From the NCBI RefSeq assembly GCF_963576545.1, contig NC_083653.1:19371639-19435638 (forward strand): a stretch of 64,000 nucleotides of DNA, read 5' to 3'. Both the position numbers and the translations under genes were made by a program. This document shows, one piece after another, positions 13,443 to 25,420 of the stretch. Source of the DNA: Limanda limanda. Taxonomy: Eukaryota > Chordata > Actinopteri > Pleuronectiformes > Pleuronectidae. Each line of letters begins with the position of its first letter. The first letter of the stretch is position 1. A model generated the notes under the pieces. It searched no databases and was not told where the DNA came from. It saw only the letters and a list, made by a program, of their open reading frames with translations.

Positions 13443-13455
13443 CCACCAGGGGGCG
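13443..13455 (+). promoter_or_regulatory. CTCF-like motif
   Basis: ccaccagggggcg equals the central 13 bases of the vertebrate CTCF consensus. The surrounding cagccaccagggggcgatca is also a phrase of a dispersed fish repeat, so it may simply be repeat sequence. Confidence 0.35.
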
Positions 13456-14384
13456 ATCACTTTGGGTGAGCCAACATTCCATGCATTTTTATAAACGGTC
13501 TATGAACTGTATAGCAAAACTACCGTCCATTGCAGGCTTCTCTGGTTTTCTGGGTATGGAAAGCAATATTGGAGTGAAGTTGGGTTTTCTATGCATGAAA
13601 AGCTTTCGGCCAATTAAGTTAAATTGAACAGCCAATCACAGCCATGCAACATAACCACCAGTCAAGGCAAAAGAATAGTTACTTGCGTGAATATACTAAT
13701 TGTGATTCTACCAATCACTGATTGATGTCAGGTGGAAATGACAGCTCAGAAGCATGAAGGTGCAAGTTAGTTATTCAGAATCTCCTTTTATGTTTTATTG
13801 TGTCCATTCCACAACGGATTAAAATCAATTTTATATTTATATGTAGTTCTGATGATGATGTTGTGAACTGTACGCTCGATAAACTTAATAAGCTATAAGC
13901 TAATGTCCCAGAGTAAGAACCACACAATAACCACAACCATTATGCAGCTTGTGCTTGAACGTTGTCTTATAACAACAAGTTGTTTTCATTCTAAAGTGTC
14001 AATGACATCATCATAATTATAACATTTCACTTTTCATTTCAGTCTTATATAATAATAATAGTAATTTTCAGGTAAAATAGATCCTAGTGTTTCACTCAGG
14101 ATGACAAGATGATACTGTACTATGGCGACATGGTGTTGCACACTCTGCATGTGTTTGAGTGTGGAACGCGTGGTGGCTTGTATGGATTAACTTCAGATTA
14201 ATTTGAGAATGCTGCTCTGTTAACTCAACATGTGTTACATTTGAGTCATGGCAAACTCAAATGTAACACATTTAGATTGTCAGAGTCATGCTCTCTTGAA
14301 CTTAGGACCCATCAGAAGCAGACATGAATTTTATGCACCTAGGGAATTGGCTTTTATAAGGATCATAAAGGCTCCTTTCATAAG

Positions 14385-14730
14385 CCCGGGCTATAATTGA
14401 CCTCTCAGACCTCATCATAGAGATTGCAAACTCTCACCCTGAGTCTTTAGATTTTGTGTTGGGAGATTCAACCATGTCAGCTTGAAGAAGACATTGCCAA
14501 GGTATAGAGAAGAGATTTCCACGGGCTACCAAAGGTCAGAAAACACTTGACCAATCCTTCTGTGTTATTCCAAGGGTGTTTCCAGCCACAGCACCGTTTC
14601 CCTCATCCCAAATTATAATTACAGTAATTTAACTCTTAGGGGGGGGGGGATTCTCCAAGCAATGGACAAGTTGACTGTTTTACAACAACTGACTGGTCTG
14701 CATTGAAGAAACCAAAGTAACACAACCTCA
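14385..14730 (+). mobile_element. LINE endonuclease-domain relic
   Basis: Translation in shifting frames gives HPESLDFVLGD, LKKTLPRYREE, KGQKTLDQSF and TTDWSALKK, the conserved run of the apurinic-type endonuclease and following linker of L2/Rex-type LINEs. Stops and frameshifts make it non-functional. Confidence 0.6.
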
Positions 14731-17700
14731 TCTCATTTATAGCCCAAAGCCAACCACCTCTGAAAGCATTCTGTAATAGGTCCTACAATGTTTGGATACA
14801 TTTTAATCGATGAGATGAAGATCTAAACCATTGGATGGATTTCAAAGCTCTCTCCACACTACCACTGTTTCCTCTGACTGAGAAAAACTAAATGCTTCTG
14901 AAAGAAAAAGTGGTCCTGGAATCATCCTATTACAGAAAGATTAAATTTAATTGCAGAATGTAAACCTCTTCCAGGAAAAATTATCCAGTTCCTAGAACAA
15001 ATATCAACAGCATAACCTCAATATCCTCAAATTTAGCTACGGCCCAGGATTAGTAGTATTGTGAACTAGGACAGTTGTGATCGGGAAAACATTACTGTAG
15101 CATATTTTCTGCAATCGTGTTTAATGTCCTAATATAAACATTCCATCACAATCTACCATACAGACAGATATAAGCTAAAGATAAATTGATTTGATGTTAT
15201 GGATTCGGTAAAACCTTGCCCAATACACCCCAAAGCTTTGGCAGGCAGAACATACAGTTGTGTAAAAGTATACAAGACTTTACAAACGCTGGTAAAAATG
15301 GGTGAGGAGAAGATAATATTATCTCGACTTCTCTACTTATCTACATATAAAATCACGTCATCGTTTGTATTTTACAAGTTCTATCATTTTAAATTTTTCT
15401 GACGCAAATAAGCCTCCAGCTGAGGTTTTATGATAATCTTCTGTTGTTTCTAATCACACTTCTCACAAAATCGGCCCTTAAGCTTCACCTTTCCTGTTTT
15501 TTTTATCACCACATCTTTTCACACATCATTCGCCTCTCAGCCACAATTATCAAACAGAGACTATGAGAAAATATCAAATGCATTATAATCCTTGTGGCAG
15601 AAGTGTAACATGGGTAAAAGATATCTCCATGTGCATTTATAAAATTATCTTTTACTATGAAGTGAAAATTAAACACAACGACAATGGAGTTATATATTCA
15701 TATCTCTTTCTCTTTCTGCTTATTGCTGTTCATTTCTGTTTAACTATAATCATTCCTTTCTTTCCCCTGTGTTACGCGCTGCTTCGTTCATTTCAGTTCT
15801 CCACAGACATCCCAGATTTTGCCAACATATTACAGTAAATATATAATCTATATGTAACAGTCTCTTTGATGTAGGGAACATTTTGTATTCTTGGACCTGT
15901 CTGTGTATGCAGGACACAGAAAAACAGCTCTGCTTTAGATGTTTGATGGAATGCTGTAGGCAGTGCTCTTCCTGTGCGTGTATGAATGTATGCATTTCTG
16001 CTCCTAACTGTTAGATGTTAGCCCTCGTCTGGTCCTAGCCATCATTTCCAGCCAAGAAATACCCCACTCCACATTGACATGTTATCAACTATGATAATTT
16101 ATCCCCTTTTCACAAATATATACCTTTATTATTGATTGTCCACCTAGTCAATTCCCTGTTATTGTTGTGAGAGATTTCCATACACATATTATATCTCACA
16201 GTCAAAGCTCTCTTTGTGTGTTTTTGAAGCAGTGTTGGCATTAGGTGTTGCATGAGTACACTGTGTTCCTTTATACATGTGACATAGATTACGTTTTATG
16301 ACCATTTAGCAGACAAGCAGTTAATTGTATAAGTTAAGAAGATTTTTCTGACACAACTGGTGCAAGCAAGTTCATCCAAATGCAAATGTCTTGGCAGAGC
16401 TTATTTGAAAAATAGTTCCAAAAGTTCAGGGGCCGGAAATTATCTGAGGATCATAGGGGGACAACAAAATGATTGGTCAGGGGTGGAGATGAAGAACTCG
16501 GGCAGGTGGCCAGGGGTCAGAACAGGGCAAGAGATCAGGACCTTTGATAGATGGCCCGAAGGTAGAGACAGAGCAGGAGATCTCAGAGCAGGATACCTAA
16601 ACCTGACCTTTCTGCAAGGGACGATGGATGGGGTAAAGGCAGGCAGAACCATTTTGGAGGGTGTTTGCAACAGCAGGGATGAAGGCAAGATCTCCTCAGA
16701 GACAATCAGGAGGACAACATAGAAGATCTCTGAATATCAATCAGTAAGCTGATGGTGTAAGCAGACTCTCAGTGGAGGCAGATCAAGACACTGACAGCAA
16801 ACATAGTCGAGTCCCTTAGGAAGATCACTTGAAGGTTGATGGCATTGGAGGCAAGTCCCTCAGTAGGCTGGTGAGAAGAATGTATGGAAAGATAGCTGGC
16901 AGCAGAACTCTTCCTGCGGTACAGGCTGACATTTTTAAGGCCTGTGGAACAAAGATATCTGTGTTTTAGATGTTATGTAAGTTAGTGTTTTGTCAAAAAT
17001 AAATTGTCCCTTTCACCGAAAAAAGAGAAACAGATGGATAATTCTATACAGGCACCAACTGTGCTCTCCCTGCAGCAGTTATTGCACACTGTATGTTTTA
17101 CAGGTATTATACAAGACCTGCAGTTGTAATGGATTATTGAAGTCCATGCATTTGCAGGTAATTGTTATTCTCAGCAGGGTCTGCCTGGAAGCAAGGGAAA
17201 AACATTGATACATCACATCACATTATCAAGTCAAAAACTTGTATTTAACTTGGCTCGGATGAGCTAAATCGAAGATCGAGCCGTCGACTGGGTCTTTTCA
17301 CAAAATTCCAAGAGCTAGAGAAAAAATATGTGAACGCACTGAGGACTCAAACCGGAGCTGCTTGGAACATTTATGCAGCAACCGTATCTGAGTAAGCACC
17401 AACACTTTTGAGCAGGAGCAGAGGAAATTATCCCACTTACAGGGGCGATGTGAGATAGAGGCCCGGGCTTTGAGGGAAAGCATTACCAATAACCGAGCGT
17501 GAAATTAATGATGCTCTCAAAATGAAGGACCATGCTCTCGAGTTAAGACAGGAAAGAAATACCATTTATAAGCTGTTGTGCAATGCTCTCTACACAGTTG
17601 GGGGAACACAGCTGAGTGGCAGACATTATTCACTGACATACCCATAACCGATAAGCAGCTATGTACCAAGGTGCAAAGAACGGAAACTTGTTATATTTCA

Positions 17701-17939
17701 GCGTCACATAATAACCTCCTGTACTGTGATTTACAAATGTTGTTTTGACACCTTGACCTAAGCACCGACTATGATTATTGTTATTTCACAAATTAAACGC
17801 TTAAGGTTTGTACAGACAATCACTTGCAAAGCTTTTTCAACACAATAAGGATGTTGGGGGTGAGGTCCTGAGTGACCATCAAACAATAGGTTGTAAATTC
17901 TTGAGGCCTACAAGGCCCAGCTGAAACCAGTTCAACCAG
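14731..17939. other. Noncoding, no gene seen
   Basis: The only irregularity is a purine-rich, loosely repetitive ggtcaggg/gagatc patch at 16430-16720 that opens a 120-codon frame without coding features. Confidence 0.45.
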
Positions 17940-18143
17940 TTTCAGTCTTAATTCACACCTTCTCTAGACAGCCTGGAGCCTCGCCTTGGTGGGGAAAGCA
18001 TCTCCTGAACCCCCACTGTGCCCCCTCTCCAGCAGGCCCTGGTGGGGAGATGTTGCAGGCCGCTCTGCAAAAACCCAAATGAGACTCTGAAACGCCCACT
18101 GAGGAATCCCCGCCCACCCCAAGGTCGGGACCCTGACATTCTC

Positions 18144-18213
18144 ATTGGCTTAGAGCCAACTGAACCCTATGACCACTTCCTGAGGAAGCAGGAAGTCCTC
18201 AGGTGGTATAAAG
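18144..18213 (+). promoter_or_regulatory. Promoter-like cluster: inverted CCAAT, paired ETS sites, TATA
   Basis: attgg at 18144-18148, acttcc at 18175-18180 and its mirror ggaagt at 18191-18196, and TATAAA at 18207-18212. Order and spacing fit an RNA polymerase II core promoter firing rightwards near 18240. The downstream transcript is unknown. Confidence 0.4.
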
Positions 18214-18723
18214 CAAGGGACCTCACTAAAATCATTCTCTTCACTCAGATGCCCAAGCGACAACAGGACCCCTAGGGGTCTTAATAGTTAACTCGGTATT
18301 TTTAAGAGACTCTCTTTGTCCTCTTCTTTTTCACTCCAGCACTGACGTTCCAGTTAGGCCTCCTCCGGTCTGACCCAAGGTTACAGTCGCTAAAGGAGGC
18401 GACTAACACTCTCTTTGTCCTCAGATGCTCAGGTCGTATCCAGACCCTCCAGGGGCCTAAACACACGACTCAGTAACTAAGGAGGCGATTAGACGTTTGT
18501 TTAAGACATTTATTTGAATTCATTCCATTTTATTCTTTCATCTTAGTAGACGTTTTATTTTGGAAAGGACTTTTCCTGTTTTAACTTGAAAAGACAAAAC
18601 AGGAATCTCTCTCGGGACGAGTGAGACACGGACTTTTATTCTTTTTCCACACGATCTTCAACCGGCTCCACGCAGCCGCACATCCCTGCAGAAGAAGACC
18701 AAGTTTTCATCCCGTCACGGAGC

Positions 18724-18894
18724 ATGACTGATCCGCTCTGGTCCGGCCCAGCTGCGGTGCTCACGGGAGCTCGCCTGAGAGGCCAAGACATTGTTCACTG
18801 GACTTCCGGGAGATTCGCGCTGAAAGCGCACGCACCCCACGAAACTACGGTCACAGTAAGAGAGGCGAAATTGTCTGGGCAGATGTTAGTTTAA
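18724..18894 (+). CDS. Small open frame, 56 codons, unrecognised
   Basis: It begins MTDPLWSGPAAVLTGARLRG and continues QDIVHWTSGRFALKAH before TAA. It lies in the GC-rich part of the island, 500 bp downstream of the promoter-like cluster, and a donor-like CACA|GTAAGA occurs within it at 18856. The codons use GC-rich third positions. I do not recognise it; it may be the first coding piece of a decayed element. Confidence 0.2.
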   Translation: MTDPLWSGPAAVLTGARLRGQDIVHWTSGRFALKAHAPHETTVTVREAKLSGQMLV

Positions 18895-19199
18895 TACGTA
18901 ACGTATTGATTTAATACTTGAGTGTATTTTGTTGGTGGAACCTCCGTGTTTCTCCATTGTTTTAGCCGGCCACTACTCCGAGCAGCCACTTCCGGTTTCC
19001 GGTTTGATGGCAATGTTTTGTGTTGCAGTGAATAGGGCCGTGAGAAGCGTCTCCGCCCGCACTGTTAACATCTGTGTTAGTCTGCAATGAGTTTACCGAT
19101 CAGAAACTCAGCCCACAACGTCCGCTTGGGGCTGAGTGGTTAAATCACTGTTAATCTATCTCTGGCGTGTTTTAAGAGCTTCTTTGAACTCTCCTTACA

Positions 19200-19335
<136 letters not shown>

Positions 19336-19750
19336 TCTAAACCGACCTATACACACTTCCGATCTGTATTTAGAATACAGTTCATGTAACATAGTTAAAT
19401 CTATATTCAGAGAGGCTGAACACATCTGGAAACCATTCGGCCCCCAAAGCCAAGCAGAGATAAGAATTCTCTTTGTCTGAAATTTCCTTTGTGTAATTCA
19501 TGTGACGACCACCAGTGTGAGCTCCGGCCACATGGTGTCATTAACATAGACTCCATCTTGAATAACGCAAGTTAACCCACCATTTTGAGTCTATTATTGC
19601 CACGCCTCCTCTCTCTCTCTCCTCCCATCCTGGCTCTAAATTCATAACGAACCCGCCATTTTGTTTTGTAGTTTTAAGCCTAACATTGTCGGCCTCCATC
19701 TTGGATGTGACGTCACTACGTGACTGCGTCATCGCCACGCCCCCCTTCTT

Positions 19751-19752
19751 TG

Positions 19753-19816
<64 letters not shown>
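19751..19816 (+). repeat. (CT)n(CA)n microsatellite
   Basis: A short CT run changes into about 52 bp of CA. It lies just after a CpG-containing stretch that holds a CRE-type palindrome TGACGTCA at 19708-19715. Confidence 0.95.
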
Positions 19817-19818
<2 letters not shown>

Positions 19819-20170
19819 TGATAGACACAGACAGACGCACACACACACAGATACACATAGATGAATACATGTGTTTTCTAAATTGTGATAAATGCTGCTG
19901 CTGTTGTGATCTTTGAAATATGGGAGTTTGTTAAGATGATGAATCATTAAATAACACTAACTTTATTTCACACACACACACTTAGACACATACACACAGA
20001 GAGACACTTTGACACAGACACACACACACACACAGACAGACATACATAGGTAGACCGCAGGTTTACATGTATTTTCTGAATTGTGATAAGTGCTGCTGCT
20101 GTGTTTATCTTTGAAATATCGGAGCTTGTTAAAATGACGAATCATTGAATAACATTATAACTTTATTTCC
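19816..20170 (+). repeat. Two-unit tandem duplication
   Basis: Unit 1 (about 19816-19975) and unit 2 (about 20008-20170) share acatgt.ttttctgaattgtg, taagtgctgctgctgt, atctttgaaatat, ttgttaa.atga.gaatcatt and aataacat...aactttattt, each preceded by CA-rich DNA. Differences are scattered, so it is not recent. Confidence 0.75.
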
Positions 20171-20760
20171 CCTTTTTAATAAATTCTTTTGTAATTAAAG
20201 TATCTGTAGACTGTGATTATTTGTGCATAAGTGTGTGAATACAGCTGGATTATGATTGCCTGTGCTCCAACTTAGAAGCCTTCACTGTTTATTAAATAAT
20301 CGTTAATATAAACTATTAAGATTATTAATTTAACCAATATCATATGAGACTGATATTTATAGCTTGATTCCGTTGGTCCCTGTAACCAGGGTGGTGCCCC
20401 CCTTTCTCAATTATTAATATAGATAGTATTATTCTTAAATTGATAATTTTATTGTTTTTGACTAATTATTTTCATTATTCTTGGTTGATAACCTTATCAT
20501 TGTTAATTGATAGCTTGTACTTTCTAATTGATAATTCCTATTTTCTCATTAGTGGTTTTATTGTTATTTGATTACTGATCATCTTCAATTAATAATTTAA
20601 TTATTTTTGATAAATAATTTTTATTTTAATAATCATATTTCATGATTATTAATAATTAGCCAACGTCAAGTCTACTCCTATTGCACAACAAGGACTCATT
20701 GAGGTCACTGGCTGATTTCGGTTCAATGCCGAGGAAAACAGAACCTGTTAGAACATCTTT

Positions 20761-23700
20761 GAAGTAGGTTTGAAATAAATGATAGAGGGTTTTTAAATCA
20801 AGAAATAGTTTTTTTTTATTCATGCCCTTGATTATAGTTCCCTACATTTGTAGTGGTCCTGCCATTTATGCCAAAAGATGAGATTATTTATTATCCAACA
20901 TAATAGAAAAATGTTTCCTAATGTTTTCTGGATAAGGAATAGATCATGTAAGATTGAATAAAGGTCAAAGGAATAAAAACACAAGTCACACTAATTTTCA
21001 TTCCTAACTTTATTCACAACACTTACTATAGATAAAGAAGGTTGGACTGACTGAATAAGTCAGGTCAGAGGGCTAAAGTGGCCACTTACATTGATGACCA
21101 AGTGTCTATCTGTGGATTGAAGTGGGAGCCATAAACTGAATTTATGGCCCATACTTCAGACGCGATCATTAACGTCTTAATAGTTATGTCTTCCTGGTCG
21201 TGCTCCAGAAATACAGCCAAAAGAGTAAACTATTATCAGTTGAAATTTATCTGAAAAGATCTTGGAGCAAATCAATATGGTTGCATTTATTTTGAAATTT
21301 ATGAAATGTCACCCATGGTGGGAAATCAATAAAGAACACATCCATATCTTCAGTTCCCCTCTCCTCTATCGAGCCTCATTCTGCTAAAAACAAACTATCA
21401 CCAAAGACAAAGAAATTCATTGCCTGGTGAACATAGCAACTAAACAGCTTGATATTTATTTCCATTGGTTAAGACCAAATTAAGGGCTACATAGTAAATA
21501 TATGCTTAGAAACATGTCATCTGTAGTAACTGATTTCTGGCCACTTGGGGGTAACGGATACTGACATCTTCTCAGCTTTAAGTTGACACGCAGCAGACAA
21601 AGAGCAAAAGCTCTGTCAGATTTTTAAAAAATATTTAGAGTGCTAGAGTTTATAACGTATCATTACACTTGCTTGAACATGAAGTGAGCAAATGGGTTCT
21701 ATCAGCTCGTAGTTGTATTAACTGTGAAGCTCTGCCAGACCGGGGGGAACTACAGAGTGTGGGATAAGACTCTGTGGTTCTGACAGCATCACAAAATCAA
21801 TTTATTAGTGAGCTCTTTACCAGACAAGTGGTCTTGTAATCCATTTCTAAATTTGTTTAGAGTGAGTTTATTCAATTAAAGCAGTATATGCTTGTACCTC
21901 CTTCATGAGCGCTGTATTTTGCTGTTACAGAAGAACAGGTGCATGGTAACACAACACTACTTCCGACCGTGATCAGATGTTGTAACGAGAGCTCCATGGT
22001 TCTTTATGTTCATTATGCAGGCTTTGAAGCTCCTGCAAATTGTGCAAGGGTGTTTTATGCTTATGTCTTTGAAGAGAGTATGAAGCTGCCATTCAGAGAG
22101 AAAGAAAAAACACCATGAGGGTGAGCTGTGGGAATGTCTGTCAGGTAAACTTGTGTCAACTCCTCTCCAGATGACAGTTATGTTATCTCGTTTACTAAGC
22201 TGGGCAGTGCATCTCTGGATCTGTCAGCGTCTGACGTGGCTGTCGATTCCAGGGCTGTGGTTTGTGACTGTTTGCCTGATAAAAGTGAGATTGAAAAGCA
22301 ACTATATATTATGTTGGATAAACACCAACAGGCAACAGCTATGTAACTACTCATTGGAAAACGTCTTTTTAAAACAAGACGATGAATTATCTTGTCCTTC
22401 ATTCAAGGTTCAGTTGCATCCCTGGACTAATGACACAAGATAGAAAGAAATGGATTAACATTCGCAATTGATAAAATACTGAATTAAAATGATGGCAAGC
22501 TTTATATATGAGCAATATGGATTAAGATCACTGAGTAAATAATTAGAAATAGTGTTGTCTATAAATTACCCGTGCTATGGTAATGTTTGTCATTGGAGGA
22601 GCAAAAGCTCAGTGTAATAATACATTTCTCTATATTTTATGTTTTGTCCAATATCCTATAAATGTTTATATTCAGTTATGTTTCAAGTCTATATAAACTG
22701 CTCTATTCAATGAGTATTGTTTGTTTATACATGCCACGAATAGTGTCTCTTCTCAGACTGATGGAGCAGCAGGGATCATTGTAGTGGGCGATGACAAATG
22801 TGTTGCATGGTTAGCAGAGCCGGTCCTAATAAGGACAGCACCCCCAGTAACCTGTGTATATTTACACAAATAGCACATCTCATGTATGTGACTTTGATGA
22901 GATTCTCTGTTGTCATGGATGCAGGCTGTGCATTTGATCAATTGATTTGAGGATTTCTCAGGGGATAAACCTATTGCCACTGAATTCTTGGGGCCAAGCC
23001 TAATTTATATTTCAGATTTGATATGGTGACCAATGTAGCACAGCACACATAGTTTTTGAACGTTTATGAAAATCTCACATACACTCTTCTTTGTTCTGAT
23101 TAGACCCCAAGTTTTAAGGCAGTCTAGCCAAAACCATTTGGGTTAAACAGGTGTGTTAAGCACAGGCTCCAAAATAATATACCGCAAATAAAAATGTTCT
23201 TTTTAAAACAAATTTTTCACCCTCGGAAAAGTGTCAACCAAAATATCAGAGGTAGAATAAGAGTTACGACTCAAAAGTAATAGAGGTACAAATATGCTTC
23301 ACTCAACTCAAACACTTAGGAGCTATAGCCACTAGTCTGAGCCAATTGTGTGTCAACAGCTGTTGCAGTAATGCGAGGGTCCAAAACTTATTTGCACAAA
23401 TAGAAACAAGAGATTTAGAGATTTCAAACAATGTGTAATTTGTGGGTGGCATGGTGCATGTTGGGAGGATACATGGAATTCAATATTACAGCATATTTCT
23501 ACCATACAGCATATCCTGTTACCTTGTGTATAGATTGGGATGGAAGGTGCTTCCATGTGCACCCTCTTAAATTAAAGTATGTGACACATCTTCCAGTGTA
23601 AACTGTGTAGTCCTAGGCATGGCTGTCAATGCTCTTGCTCTCGCTTATTGGATTTCTTATTATACTGTTCAGATCTTCAGCACACAATGTAAGGGTCATG

Positions 23701-23944
23701 TTTGGTGTCAAGGCTGAAAGAAGCGTGTGTCTTAATGGACACGCACAAATCAATAATTAGGGTCTTCTTTTAAACCATGACTAAGACTTCTCTATAACCT
23801 CAACCACTCTGACATTAACCACATGTATCCTATGATGTTCTATCTAGCCTTTTATCGTCTCTTTTTAAATAGCTTTATGATATTATTGCCTTCATGTAAT
23901 ATTGACACTGATCGCTCAAGTGTGCAGAAAAGCCATTGTTATTT
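20761..23944. other. Noncoding, no gene seen
   Basis: Both forward frames and one reverse frame happen to be open around 22170-22400, which argues against any of them being a gene. No repeat was recognised. Confidence 0.45.
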
Positions 23945-24240
23945 TATTTATATGTAAGTCCTTTATTAGTCCCGCAATGGGGACATTTGCCGTGTTACAG
24001 CAGCAGTATACATCACATAAGAAGCATGCAGTACTTGGGTGAAGGAATATAAAAAAATATTAATGTGATTAAACTGATATATACAGTGTAAAGAAATATA
24101 AAAATGGATTGCACATAACAATTTATATCGCACAATAAAACCAACAAAGGATATGAGTTAAGTCTTAACCTGTATTGATATAAGCCAAAAAGATCCCTGT
24201 TATAAGTCAATCAATAAGTCAATCAGGGCACAGTATTTTT
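23945..24240 (-). mobile_element. LINE/SINE 3' tail, reverse orientation
   Basis: The reverse strand ends gtccccattgcgggactaat aaagga, a very common 3' terminus of fish retroposons. Sequence upstream of it is AT-rich with no clear frame. Confidence 0.55.
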
Positions 24241-25302
24241 CTTTAAGCTAAGTTAGGGTTAGGGTTAGTATTAAAAGTTAAAAATAATTGAAGTTAACCC
24301 TGTTAAGGAATAAATTGTCATACTTATAAAAACACTGTTTCACGTTTTTTTAAGGTCTTGACGGACATTTGTATTTTAAAAATGTTCTCCCAAAGTCTGG
24401 AGAGCAACATCCAGTATAGCTGCTGCTGTAAATAAACACAGAAACAGCACATATCATATTTTTATTTACTGAACTGAACAAGGCTGAACCTCTGACTATA
24501 TGCAGATTTGGTTAAAAACTTAGTTCTCTGGTTCTGGTCAAGACATTTGTGATTGATATGCTCTTTTTAAACCAATCAGACTAAAAATCCAACAGAATAA
24601 TTACTACTGCTACTCAGTGAAAGTTACATAGTGTTTCCTTCAGTGTCATAGTGGAGAGACAGTGTTAATGGCAGCAGCTCTGCTGCTTGATTTACTTGCT
24701 TTCCTAATTTGAATATAAAGAAGCAGCCAACTGTGGCAACACATGCTCTTCCCATGATGGGACCAACGACTTCACACATTTTGATGTGTCACAGCAGGTT
24801 ATTTCTAACATTGGAGCTTTTCAGTCCACGAGATGTGGAAAAAGTGGATCCTCTGTTTTCTTGAACCTGCAAAACTGAGTCAGACTCTAGCATGAGAACA
24901 CGGTCTCACACTTATCAGCTCATCAGTTAGCAAAGCTCCAAAATGTGCTGTCGCTGTCCCTTCTCTCGATAGAGTGACGTAAAGCAATCTCCTGTTGACA
25001 CCTTTGACATCTGTTCCTGATTGCTGTCTGAGGGGGGAGTGTTTGGACTTCATAACGTAGAGCATGCAGGTTTATGAAATGTGTAGGTGGGTACTGGCTC
25101 AATAAATATTGCCTGCATGCATAATCTTACATTCTACGCATTGCATGAATTGGTGGATTTATGCAGTTATGAGACCTGTTTATGTGAGACCTGTATGTGT
25201 GTTTGTTTGTGTGTGTGTGTTTTCAATTTCAATTTGAGGAAGCAGCTTCATTGTTTGAGACCTTTGCTCCACTTCACAGGACATTCCCCGCCGAAGGCAG
25301 TG

Positions 25303-25420
25303 ATGGCGAACGAGACGTGGCCCTCATACGCCTCCCATCATCTGCTCCACGGTGACCCTTTCGCCTCAAAGCTCTCCAGAGAGGCGGATATCGTTGCAGC
25401 TTTTTACATCTGTATCATAG
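25303..25420 (+). CDS. opn5: opn5 coding exon 1
   Basis: Encodes residues 1-39 plus the first base of codon 40: the extracellular N-terminus (starting MANETWPSY, with the conserved GDPFASKLS) and the start of helix 1. The donor is ATAG|GTCAGT at 25421. The start is the first ATG after the in-frame stop TGA at 25249-25251 and has a purine at -3. A good acceptor (cttcacag) ends at 25279, so this exon may begin at 25280 with 23 nt of 5' UTR that is spliced to an upstream leader. Confidence 0.9.

Noticed and set aside
16360..16722. 120-codon forward frame
   Set aside because: It arises from a purine-rich, loosely repetitive patch; the antisense frame is also open.
22153..22443. Possible + strand exon after an acceptor-like tcctctccag at 22170
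   Set aside because: Two forward frames and one reverse frame are all open here and none looks conserved; chance is the simpler explanation.
24251..24268. Telomere-like ttagggttagggttag
   Set aside because: Under three full units in AT-rich DNA; not an interstitial telomere array.
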